From a bacterium (lineage in GTDB: Bacteria > Cyanobacteriota > Vampirovibrionia > Gastranaerophilales > UBA9971): a stretch of DNA of 54,079 nucleotides. The stretch lies in the NCBI GenBank assembly GCA_037147175.1, contig JBAWVS010000012.1:1-54079 (forward strand). The letters run 5' to 3'. Shown piece by piece: positions 45,901-54,079 of this stretch. The position numbers and the translations under genes are program-made. How positions within the stretch are numbered: the first letter of the stretch is position 1; each line of letters begins with the position of its first letter. The notes below the pieces were generated by a model. That model was not told the DNA's origin and searched no databases. It saw nothing but the letters and a program-made list of their open reading frames with translations.

Positions 45901-46295
45901 TGGCAGACGCTGAAATCAGAGGCACCGGACGCAGAAAATGCGCAATAGCAAGTGTTAAACTAGTTCCCGGCAAAGGAAAAGTCATAATCAATAATAAAAC
46001 AGCTAAAGAATATTTTGGCGGAAGAGCAGCTCTTGAAATGATGGTATATCAACCGTTAGTTCTTACCGAAAAACAGGATAATTTCGATGTAAGAGTAAAA
46101 GTAGTCGGCGGCGGCGTTAGTTCTCAAGCCGGTGCAATCAGACACGGAATTTCCAGAGCTTTATTGGTTGTAAACGAAGAAAACAAACCGATTTTGCGTT
46201 CACAAGGTCTTTTAACAAGAGATCCAAGGGTTAAAGAACGTAAAAAATTCGGTCGCAAAAAAGCAAGAAAAAGATTCCAATTCTCAAAACGTTAA
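45900..46295 (+). CDS. rpsI: 30S ribosomal protein S9
   Basis: Its basic C-terminal tail reaches the P-site tRNA. The 131 residues contain [40 protein letters not shown] and the tail [20 protein letters not shown], ending QFSKR. The final Arg before the stop is preceded by Lys, as usual. It is the last gene of the cluster and is followed by a terminator. Confidence 0.97.
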   Translation: MADAEIRGTGRRKCAIASVKLVPGKGKVIINNKTAKEYFGGRAALEMMVYQPLVLTEKQDNFDVRVKVVGGGVSSQAGAIRHGISRALLVVNEENKPILRSQGLLTRDPRVKERKKFGRKKARKRFQFSKR

Positions 46296-46302
46296 TATCA
46301 TT

Positions 46303-46330
46303 AATAAAAGGGGCTTATGCCCCTTTTATT
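46303..46330 (+). terminator. Rho-independent terminator after rpsI
   Basis: AATAAAAGGGG - cttatg - CCCCTTTTATT lies 8 bases after the rpsI stop and closes the ribosomal cluster. Confidence 0.9.
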
Positions 46331-46368
46331 ATGCTCTATTAGGTGAATTTTTATACATTAAAAATATT

Positions 46369-46456
46369 AGGCGAGCGAGTCGCCGAAGGCGACGAAAAGC
46401 GAGCCAAAAAATAACTCTAGCCCCCTCCCTTAAGGGAGGGGGTTGGGGGTGGGTGT
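46369..46456. repeat. GC-rich intergenic repeat pair
   Basis: GGCGAGCGAGTCGCC-gaa-GGCGAC with GCGAGCC is a branched palindrome, followed at 46421-46442 by a perfect 22-base palindrome (CCCCCTCCC-TTAA-GGGAGGGGG) and a G/T-rich tail. Its GC content stands out from the surrounding DNA. The same words occur in intergenic repeats of many bacteria; no other copy is in this window. Confidence 0.65.
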
Positions 46457-46493
46457 AAAGAACTGAATAAAAAAATACTTATTTTAAAATGAC

Positions 46494-46531
46494 TAAAGCC
46501 CCTCTTTCTATTTCAGAAAGAGGGGCTTTAA
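46494..46531 (-). terminator. Rho-independent terminator of glnS
   Basis: AAAGCCCCTCTTTCT - atttc - AGAAAGAGGGGCTTT is a perfect 15-bp stem 14 bases past the glnS stop, with T-rich flank on the minus strand. Confidence 0.9.
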
Positions 46532-46544
46532 TTTAATTATTTTT

Positions 46545-48857
46545 TTACTTTAATTTTTCTAAAATAAGATCACTGACCAGTTTTGGGTTTGCTTTGCCGC
46601 CGGTTTCCTTGATTACCTGACCAACAAAGAATCCCAGCAAATTGGTTCTGCCTTCTTTAAATTTAGAAACGTTATCAGGATTGTTTTTGATTATTTTATC
46701 AATAATAGGCTCGAGTTGAGCAGAATCATTTATCTGGATAAGCCCTTTTGCTTCAACTATGTCTATCGGATTGCCGCCTTTTTCAAGCATTTGCGCAAAT
46801 ATTTCTTTTGCTATTTTGCCTGAAATAGTGCCTTTGTCAATTAACTTAATAAGTTCCGCTAATTGACTTGCATCAAACAAAAGCTCATCAAACTTTTTGT
46901 CTTTTAATTCACGTGAAAGCTCGTTAGCTATCCAGTTCCCAACGCTGTTAGGGTTGTTATAAACAGCGAGAACGGACTCAAATAAGTTTGATAAATCGTC
47001 ATCTTTTGTGAGGATAGCTGCTACTTCTGCATTAAGCCCCAGTTCGCTTTGAAAGCGGTTTAATCTGGCTTCTGCTTCCTGAGTTAGTGCGGAAACTTCT
47101 TGCTTAGAAGCTGGAGGTTTTTTAACTACAGGTTTTTTAGCCTGTTCATTTTGAGGTGTTGCTTTTGGGGCAGCCGTTTTAGAGGTTTTAGACCACGAAT
47201 CTTTAAGAGGAACAATTCTGTTAAAGACAAGTTTTCCGTCAACCGAGTCTATCGGGTCAACATAGAAGTAGCCCTGTCTTTCGAACTGGTATCTTTCATC
47301 GGGTTTTTCTTCTGCAACAGCAGGTTCTATGTAACAATTAGTAAGAGTTTCCAGAGAGTCAGGGTTCAAATCTTCTGGTCCGTCAGGATTTTCTATGAGG
47401 TAAAGCCTGTCATAAATGCGCACTTCAACCTGTTTTGCGTGATTTGCGGAAACCCATTGAATAGTGCCTTTTATTTTCTTACCGCTGGTATCTTCACCGC
47501 TCTTGGTTGTTGGGTCATATGAACAGCGAAGTTCTGTTATTTTACCTGTTTTTTCGTCTTTTATTACCTGCTCGCACTTGATAACATAAGCGTGTCGCAG
47601 TCTGACTTCCTGTCCTGGGGCTAAGCGGTAGTATCCTTTGGACGGAGTTTCCATAAAATCGTCCTGCTCAATGTAAATAACTTTCGAGAAAGGAACTTTT
47701 CTTGAGCCTTCTTTAGGGACATCATGCGGAAAATACGGCGCATCAAGCATTTCTGTCAGGTCTTCAGGGTAGTTTTCAATAACTATTTTAAGCGGTTTTA
47801 ATACGCAAAGTACACGGGGGACTTTCAGGTTCAGGTCGTCACGAATGCAAAATTCAAGCTGCGCAAAGTCAACCGTGCTGTTAGATTTCGCAATTCCAAT
47901 GGATTCGCAAAAAGCTCTTATTGATTCAGGTGTGTAGCCTCTTCTGCGAATACCGGAAAGGGTCGGAAGACGAGGATCGTCCCAATCGCTCACGTATTTC
48001 TTTTCGACAAGTTCAAGCAGTCTGCGCTTGCTCATTACCGTATAATTCAGATTTAGCCGTGCAAACTCATACTGGTAAGGGCGAGGAGGTTCTAATTCCA
48101 TCTCATCGAGTATCCAGTCATAAAGTTCACGATTATTTTCAAATTCAAGTGTACAAATTGAATGAGTAATGCCTTCTATATAGTCAGAAAGGCAGTGTGC
48201 AAAGTCATACATAGGATATATGCACCATTCATCACCAAGTCTGTAGTGATGAGCGTGTTTAATCCTGTAAAGAAGAGGATCTCTCATCTTCATATTCGGA
48301 TTCGCCATATCTATTTTGGCTCTGAGAACGTGTTCTCCGTTTTTAAATTCTCCTGCTTTCATTCTGGCTAATATATCTAAATTTTCTTCGATTGATCTGG
48401 TTCTATAAGGGCTTTCTTTGCCTGCTTGCGTTATTGTGCCGCGATATTCTCTGATTTCTTCTTCGCTAAGGCTGCAAACATAGGCTTTACCTAACTTTAT
48501 AAGCCTTACCGCATAATCATAGATCTGTCCGAAATAATCTGAGGCAAAAAATAATTTGTCATCCCAGTCAAATCCCAGCCATCTGATGTTATCTTTAATA
48601 GCTTCAACATAGGACATGTCTTCTGTTGTCGGGTTTGTATCGTCCATGCGAAGGTGGCAGACGCCATTATAGTCTTTTGCAATGCCAAAATTCAAGCATA
48701 TAGATTTTGCATGCCCAATATGAGGAAATCCGTTCGGTTCAGGAGGAAATCTTGTAATAACTTTCCCGTTGTATTTGCCTGTTTTCAGGTGTTCTTCAAC
48801 TATTGTCCGTAAAAAATCCTTTTTATCCCGATTTTCATTAATGTTTTTTTCTTGCAT
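46545..48857 (-). CDS. glnS: glutaminyl-tRNA synthetase with C-terminal YqeY domain
   Basis: It charges tRNA-Gln. The class I core (about 1-555) has HIGH at 46-49 (PHIGHAKS), the KMSKS-like MSKRR near 275, and the GlnRS discriminator RFPPEPNG. A Lys/Pro/Ala linker (about 565-595) joins it to a helical domain (about 600-770) resembling YqeY and the GatB tail, with SNWIANELSRELK-like GNWIANELSRELKDK and KGLIQI. Such a fusion is known from Deinococcus, where the domain helps bind tRNA-Gln. At 770 residues it is much longer than E. coli GlnRS (about 550). It is monocistronic, with its own terminator. Confidence 0.95.
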   Translation of the reverse strand: MQEKNINENRDKKDFLRTIVEEHLKTGKYNGKVITRFPPEPNGFPHIGHAKSICLNFGIAKDYNGVCHLRMDDTNPTTEDMSYVEAIKDNIRWLGFDWDDKLFFASDYFGQIYDYAVRLIKLGKAYVCSLSEEEIREYRGTITQAGKESPYRTRSIEENLDILARMKAGEFKNGEHVLRAKIDMANPNMKMRDPLLYRIKHAHHYRLGDEWCIYPMYDFAHCLSDYIEGITHSICTLEFENNRELYDWILDEMELEPPRPYQYEFARLNLNYTVMSKRRLLELVEKKYVSDWDDPRLPTLSGIRRRGYTPESIRAFCESIGIAKSNSTVDFAQLEFCIRDDLNLKVPRVLCVLKPLKIVIENYPEDLTEMLDAPYFPHDVPKEGSRKVPFSKVIYIEQDDFMETPSKGYYRLAPGQEVRLRHAYVIKCEQVIKDEKTGKITELRCSYDPTTKSGEDTSGKKIKGTIQWVSANHAKQVEVRIYDRLYLIENPDGPEDLNPDSLETLTNCYIEPAVAEEKPDERYQFERQGYFYVDPIDSVDGKLVFNRIVPLKDSWSKTSKTAAPKATPQNEQAKKPVVKKPPASKQEVSALTQEAEARLNRFQSELGLNAEVAAILTKDDDLSNLFESVLAVYNNPNSVGNWIANELSRELKDKKFDELLFDASQLAELIKLIDKGTISGKIAKEIFAQMLEKGGNPIDIVEAKGLIQINDSAQLEPIIDKIIKNNPDNVSKFKEGRTNLLGFFVGQVIKETGGKANPKLVSDLILEKLK

Positions 48858-49110
48858 TTAAATAGCCCTTTTAGAATGCCTAACTCTCTACAATAGTCTA
48901 ACATATTAGAGGGTTTTGGGCTATTACAAAATATATTTCAAAAGTGCTTCTTAAAAACTCTGGCCGTTTGGCTATAAACTATAGCCACATGGATATAAAA
49001 AAATATGTTATAGTGAATAATAAAAACGTTTTTATGTCAAGAAAGCAATTATATACCCTCTTTTGCAGGAGGAGGAGTTTGGTGTGGTTACTTATGTGCG
49101 TTTAGTCAGA

Positions 49111-49190
49111 GTATAAACTTAGTTTAAACAGGGTATAAACTGTGTTTATAGAATAAATTTATTAAACATAGTTTAATACAGAGTTTATAC
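49111..49190. promoter_or_regulatory. array of three TAAAC-N3-GTTTA palindromes with outer half-sites
   Basis: Site 1 is TAAAC-TTA-GTTTA (49114-49126), site 2 ATAAAC-TGT-GTTTAT (49135-49149), and site 3 ATTAAAC-ATA-GTTTAAT (49161-49177). Centres are 22 and 27 bases apart. The array opens with GTATAAAC and ends with GTTTATAC. It lies 38 bases before the start at 49229. The pattern fits a multi-site operator or iteron-like cluster. The rest of the 48858-49228 gap has GGCTATA-AAC-TATAGCC (48973) and no gene. Confidence 0.7.
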
Positions 49191-49228
49191 AGGATGATTG
49201 AACAAAAAAATTACGGGTATGAGAAAAG

Positions 49229-49579
49229 TTGAATAAGTTTTATTTTGATCCTGAAAAAATGGAAAATTCGCCGCTAAGGCAGCATGTTAAAGAAAAAATG
49301 AAGAGTTTAGACAAAGAAGAGTCGCAGGAAAAGGATAACACAGAGAAAATTACAGAAGTTTCTTTAATTAACGGGTTTTATCCGATAGAAAAACCGGAAT
49401 TTCATCGCATAGCGAATCAGTTGACTTTGTGGGGCGTAAGTTCTTCAGGGGCGGTAATTAAACGGGAAGGGCCGTCTTTTGTTCGGATGGCGGTTGATAT
49501 TACGCTGAACAATCTCGATAAGGCAAAATCGCCAAAAGCTTATTTCAGGGGTGTGCTTAAAAAATTACAACTATCTTAG
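49229..49579 (+). CDS. small uncharacterised protein downstream of the palindrome array
   Basis: The 116 residues start at TTG 49229 with weak GAGAAAAG upstream. The N-terminal half is charged and probably flexible (KMENSPLRQHVKEKMKSLDK). The C-terminal half looks folded, and its end, LDKAKSPKAYFRGVLKKLQL, resembles the C-terminal helix of DnaD- or plasmid-replication-type proteins (pattern NPKAYF-x-x-x-L), but I cannot assign a family. No membrane segment is seen. It is convergent with the TPR gene and overlaps it by 4 bases. The array upstream suggests that it is regulated, possibly by its own product. Confidence 0.6.
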   Translation: MNKFYFDPEKMENSPLRQHVKEKMKSLDKEESQEKDNTEKITEVSLINGFYPIEKPEFHRIANQLTLWGVSSSGAVIKREGPSFVRMAVDITLNNLDKAKSPKAYFRGVLKKLQLS

Positions 49580-50946
49580 TAAGAAAAGGAATTTAGTTGA
49601 AGTTTGTCGAGAATTTTTGCTGACCAACTGTGATCACCTACTTTTTGAGCGGCAAAAAGTGATTTTCTGTACAAATTCTGGGCTTTTTCCTTATAATCAT
49701 TTCTAAGCATTATGTCGCCAGCTTGTTCAAAGCTTTTGGCATAGCCTTCAACGTTGCCTATCTTTGTGTCAATCTTGATAGAATCTTTATAGTACTTAAT
49801 AGCTTTGTCATCATAGCCTAAATCCCTGAAAACGCCTGCTGTGTTGCTCAAAATGCAAGCTTGCCCTTTGCTGTCGCCGATTTCTTTTGTGAGAGAAAAT
49901 CCTACTTTGAAATAGCCGAGAGCTTCTTTATACTCATATTTGCTTACATAGACGTTTCCTACGTCATTTAACGTGATACTTTGCCCTTTTAGGTTATCAA
50001 CCTGCCCGTCAAGGGAAATCGACTCGTAATAGTGCGAGAGTGCCGCGTCAAGCTTTCCGAAATCATCATAGATTGATGCCATATTGTAATGCGCCTTTGA
50101 CTGAATCTCTTGATTTCCTGTATTAAAAGCAATATTTGCAGCTTTATTATAACTTTCCAATGCTTTTATATAATCGCCGCTTTCATCGTGAATATAGGCT
50201 TTATCCATATACAACTTTGTTTCAACTTCTGTGTTATTGAACTTTTGAGAGAGAGGAATTAGTTTTTCATAGACAGAGAGTGCTTCTTCAAAATTTCCGG
50301 AATCGACAATCTGTTCTGTTTTTTTGTAAAGTTCTTCTAATTTGGTGTCTTCAGGTCTGTTTGCTTTGGTTATATTGTCATTTTTTACCGGTGCGGAAGA
50401 ATCTATCTGCTGTGATACAGGTGTAGTTAAAATTTGAGAGGGTTTTTCAATATTATTTATAAAATTATTGTCTGTAGTTACGGGTTTGTCTGATTTATAG
50501 TCAACTTTTTGCAGTAAAATCGCATCTATCCAGTTTTTTACAACTTCAGATGGTTTATTAAGAGTTTCTGTGATGTATCCGTCAAGAAGCGCTGCTGCAT
50601 TGGTCAAATTTGATTTAATAATCTTTTGGGAAGGATTTTCTTTAGCAGATTGAAGTTCTACCAGCTTTAGATAGGTTTCAACCTCCTCATTGACGTCTTT
50701 TGACGCCCCGATAGCCGTGAGGGTGTTTTTAAAATCATTAACAATCTGGCTGATATTAACTTTGCCGACAGAATAATCAATAGTTTGCTTGTATCCGGAA
50801 GATTGCTTGTTGTCGCTAAACTCAGCATTATCAGAGGGGGTCTGTTTTCCTTCAGCTTCGGGTGACACCTTTTTGACAGGCGTTTTTTTACTAAACTGAA
50901 TGTTATACGGGTATAAATTTACCGGATATATGCCATTTAAACCCAA
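49576..50946 (-). CDS. tetratricopeptide-repeat protein, cytoplasmic or non-classically exported
   Basis: The 456 residues start at TTG 50946 after AAGAAGG. The N-terminus MGLNGIYPVNLYPYNIQFSK contains NIQFSKK (14-20), the motif shared with the 14333 and 34413 proteins. A low-complexity Lys/Ser/Asn/Thr region runs to about 205. The C-terminal half (about 207-450) has at least five regular TPR units, for example SGDYIKALESYNKAANIAFN, FGKLDAALSHYYESISLDGQ and YDDKAIKYYKDSIKIDTKIG, of the Rapsyn/LGN-like type. No signal peptide is visible. The function is unknown; it is probably a protein-interaction scaffold. Confidence 0.75.
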   Translation of the reverse strand: MGLNGIYPVNLYPYNIQFSKKTPVKKVSPEAEGKQTPSDNAEFSDNKQSSGYKQTIDYSVGKVNISQIVNDFKNTLTAIGASKDVNEEVETYLKLVELQSAKENPSQKIIKSNLTNAAALLDGYITETLNKPSEVVKNWIDAILLQKVDYKSDKPVTTDNNFINNIEKPSQILTTPVSQQIDSSAPVKNDNITKANRPEDTKLEELYKKTEQIVDSGNFEEALSVYEKLIPLSQKFNNTEVETKLYMDKAYIHDESGDYIKALESYNKAANIAFNTGNQEIQSKAHYNMASIYDDFGKLDAALSHYYESISLDGQVDNLKGQSITLNDVGNVYVSKYEYKEALGYFKVGFSLTKEIGDSKGQACILSNTAGVFRDLGYDDKAIKYYKDSIKIDTKIGNVEGYAKSFEQAGDIMLRNDYKEKAQNLYRKSLFAAQKVGDHSWSAKILDKLQLNSFSY

Positions 50947-50979
50947 AACTTTTGCCTTCTTTCTCTCTGTGCGAAGCGG

Positions 50980-51022
50980 GAGCGATAAAAACTGAAACGG
51001 TCAGTTTTAGTTTTTATCGCTC
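50980..51022. repeat. near-perfect 19-bp inverted repeat upstream of the TPR gene
   Basis: GAGCGATAAAAACTGAAAC and its partner pair with a single G-U/mismatch around GGTCA. No T-run follows in either direction. It lies between the eno terminator and the TPR start, so it could be an RNA hairpin of the TPR leader or a repeat. The remaining gap to 51134 is AT-rich and empty. Confidence 0.6.
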
Positions 51023-51134
51023 GTTCTCTCTAAAAAATTCCCCAATATAGTTTATATATCGATAAAAACGGGGAAAAACTTTGTAGTCTATTTAGTTGAT
51101 TTTAATAATTTTTTCGAAAAAGTAAATAATCTTA

Positions 51135-51176
51135 AAAACAAAGAGAGCTGACTTTTCAGTCGGCTCTCTTTGTTTT
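51135..51176 (-). terminator. Rho-independent terminator of eno
   Basis: AACAAAGAGAGCTGACT - tttc - AGTCGGCTCTCTTTGTT is a long stem with one G-U, flanked by A- and T-runs, 29 bases beyond the eno stop. Confidence 0.88.
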
Positions 51177-51204
51177 AGTTTTAGTGATTTCGCTTTTTAA
51201 AGAA

Positions 51205-52527
<1,323 letters not shown>

Positions 52528-52800
52528 CTATTCTTTTTCCTGTAATTTAGTTATCTCGTCTGTTATTTCGTACAATGTTTTTGATTCTTGTATAGACACG
52601 TTCCCTGTCGGAACTTTTAAAATATTGGCGATTAGCGTTTTATTAAAGTATTCCAGCCTCAAAACATCTCCCTCTTTTACTTCTGTAGAGGGTTTTGCGG
52701 CTTTGTTATTAATAAAAACCCTTCCTGCTGAAGTTACTTCGTTTGCAACTGTTCTTCTTTTTATTAATCTGGAGACTTTTAAGTATTTATCTAATCGCAT
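52528..52800 (-). CDS. rqcP: S4-domain RNA-binding protein RqcP (YabO/Hsp15 type)
   Basis: These 90 residues are almost entirely an S4 domain: MRLDKYLKVSRLIKRRTVAN, then AGRVFINNKAAKPSTEVKEG. The N-terminal MRLDK-LKVSRLIKRRT pattern matches Bacillus RqcP (YabO). RqcP works with RqcH to add alanine tails to nascent chains on split 50S subunits. RqcH is not in the window, so the specific role is an inference; a general Hsp15-like rRNA-binding role is the alternative. The neighbour is eno. Confidence 0.85.
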   Translation of the reverse strand: MRLDKYLKVSRLIKRRTVANEVTSAGRVFINNKAAKPSTEVKEGDVLRLEYFNKTLIANILKVPTGNVSIQESKTLYEITDEITKLQEKE

Positions 52801-52979
52801 AGTATTTTTTACATTTCTAATTGAATTTAATTTACTACAAAGAAAATGTAATTTAAACCCTGCAAAATGTAATTCTTGTTTTATATTATATTTTTTTTCT
52901 TACTAGCAATTTTTGCAAATAATAATTGTTTAATTACATATAGGGAATAAAAAAATATGGTAATAGTGTAGGAGGAAAA

Positions 52980-53564
52980 ATGGCAGGGAATATTAGAATT
53001 TTTGAAACAAAAAATCCAACGGTAACTACTAAGTCATTAAAGCTGTCACAAGAAGAACTCAAAGAACATTCTTCTCATATGGCTGAGGATATAAAGATTT
53101 TTAACAGTAAACATGGTGCGCCTTCGCCTGAACTGGTGATTAAAAATACAAATGTCTTGGCGCAGGCTGTAGTTGATAGAAAAGCCCATAAAACATTTAT
53201 ATACAATGAAGAAGGCAAATTTATTAAAGTATTTCCTGACGCTGTGGGTGCGCCAACTACACCTACCCCGGCAGGTGTAAGATATATAACGAGAATAGGC
53301 AGTGCGCCTTATAAAACTTCTGATGATACACCAACACCAAAGAAAAGTCCAAACGCATTTGGCCCGCATATTCTATATGACAGGGTTATAGATACTAAGT
53401 CAGGTGATACAAAGCCGACAGGTATATTTTTCCATGGTACAAATCATCCCGAGTCAATGGGAAAAGACGCATCTCATGGCTGTGTTCGTCATAAGAATAA
53501 TGATATAAATGAAATCGTAGATAATGGATATATTACGCCCGGTAATTTTATTAATATTATGTAG
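52980..53564 (+). CDS. L,D-transpeptidase (YkuD) family protein without signal peptide
   Basis: The C-terminal half carries the YkuD catalytic signature, FFHGTNHPESMGKDASHGCV followed by R, with the nucleophilic Cys near residue 168 and the conserved His near 152 and 166. Such enzymes make 3-3 peptidoglycan cross-links or attach proteins to the wall. The substrate-side segment KAHKTFIYNEEGKFIKVFPD, then GAPTTPTPAGVRYI, is also typical. Residues 1-70 are hydrophilic and hold no Sec signal or membrane helix, which is unusual for a periplasmic enzyme. ATG 52980 follows GGAGG. The gene is convergent with ribH. Confidence 0.85.
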   Translation: MAGNIRIFETKNPTVTTKSLKLSQEELKEHSSHMAEDIKIFNSKHGAPSPELVIKNTNVLAQAVVDRKAHKTFIYNEEGKFIKVFPDAVGAPTTPTPAGVRYITRIGSAPYKTSDDTPTPKKSPNAFGPHILYDRVIDTKSGDTKPTGIFFHGTNHPESMGKDASHGCVRHKNNDINEIVDNGYITPGNFINIM

Positions 53565-53593
53565 TGAAAAAATAATAATACTTTATAAATTAC

Positions 53594-54067
53594 TTACTTC
53601 TTATCGATGGCGGCAATTAGGTTTACCATTTCGATAGCGGTTTTGGCGGCTTCTGAACCTTTGTTGCCTGACTTTGTTCCTGCTCTTTCGATAGCTTGTT
53701 CTATAGAATCCACAGTCAAAACGCCGAATATTACAGGAATAGAGGAACTTAATCCAACCTGTGCCACGCCTTTAGAAACCTCGGAGGCTACATAATCAAA
53801 ATGCGGTGTATTTCCCCTGATGACAGCACCAAGGGTAATTACAGCGTCATAATTTTTAGAATCAGCCATTTTCCTGGCAATAAAAGGAATTTCAAAAGCA
53901 CCGGGAACCCATGCAATATCAATGTTTTCTTCAGGCAAACCATGTCTTTTTAGTGCGTCAATCGCTCCGTCAAGAAGTTTTGACCCGATAAACTCGTTAA
54001 AACGACCTATTACTATGCCGTATCTTCCTTCTTTTGCCGTCAAATTGCCTTCGTATACGTTAACCAT
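53594..54067 (-). CDS. ribH: 6,7-dimethyl-8-ribityllumazine synthase
   Basis: It catalyses the penultimate step of riboflavin synthesis and forms 60-mer or pentameric shells. The 157 residues contain [35 protein letters not shown], the phosphate- and substrate-binding [20 protein letters not shown] and [18 protein letters not shown]. The gene is complete: ATG 54067 is preceded by GGAGAA within the last bases of the window. Other rib genes, if linked, lie beyond the right edge. Confidence 0.97.
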   Translation of the reverse strand: MVNVYEGNLTAKEGRYGIVIGRFNEFIGSKLLDGAIDALKRHGLPEENIDIAWVPGAFEIPFIARKMADSKNYDAVITLGAVIRGNTPHFDYVASEVSKGVAQVGLSSSIPVIFGVLTVDSIEQAIERAGTKSGNKGSEAAKTAIEMVNLIAAIDKK

Positions 54068-54079
54068 TCTCTTTTCTCC

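Noticed and set aside
49111-49190. CRISPR array
   Set aside because: The repeated units are 13-base palindromes with centres 22-27 bases apart and no spacer-repeat periodicity; no cas gene is present.

Overview
This AT-rich window looks like a chromosomal housekeeping region of a non-photosynthetic member of the cyanobacterial phylum (Vampirovibrionia/Melainabacteria, probably Gastranaerophilales-like). The evidence is: the beta-prime subunit of RNA polymerase is split into rpoC1 and rpoC2; rpoC2 carries a cyanobacterial-style insertion of about 650 residues in the trigger loop; rpmD (L30) is absent between rpsE and rplO, as in Cyanobacteria; and no photosynthesis gene is present. The assignment rests on recognising families by eye, not on a tree.

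Layout. 1-10157: rplL, rpoB, rpoC1, rpoC2 (transcription core), closed by a bidirectional terminator shared with argH on the other strand. 11552-17171: an accessory stretch with a secreted TPR protein, a membrane protein bracketed by inverted copies of a 129-bp structured element, an IS30-type transposase remnant and an Ala-rich EF-hand protein. 17239-20368: HU, a LuxR-type response regulator, and amtB-glnB (ammonium uptake and PII). 21051-26275: mfd, panD and a PpiC-type foldase lipoprotein. 26506-28398 (minus): rnc-rpe, a DUF2283 gene and its 5'-truncated neighbour, broken at a third copy of the structured element. 28730-31447: an unknown protein, then pyrH-frr-cdsA (minus). 31900-34763: an alternative sigma factor, ribosomal protein S1 and a small lineage-type protein. 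34986-46330: the distal spc/alpha/L13 ribosomal cluster rpsE-rplO-secY-adk-(two small genes)-map-[insertion]-infA-rpmJ-rpsM-rpsK-rpsD-rpoA-rplQ-truA-rplM-rpsI. 46545-54067: glnS fused to a YqeY domain, an unknown gene behind a palindrome array, a TPR protein, eno, rqcP, an L,D-transpeptidase and ribH.

Most genes are conserved information-processing genes arranged in recognisable operons. The unusual material lies between them. A structured repeat has two hairpins whose stems differ between copies but still pair. A REP-like repeat family has entered even the rpoC1-rpoC2 and ribosomal-protein gaps. The 3' end of map is duplicated around an inserted gene. A three-site array of TAAAC-N3-GTTTA palindromes precedes an unknown gene. 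Ribosomal protein L17 contains an inserted four-cysteine, zinc-ribbon-like segment. Several genes lack a conventional start codon at the position their ribosome-binding site indicates. No tRNA, rRNA, CRISPR array, complete insertion sequence or defence island was recognised.
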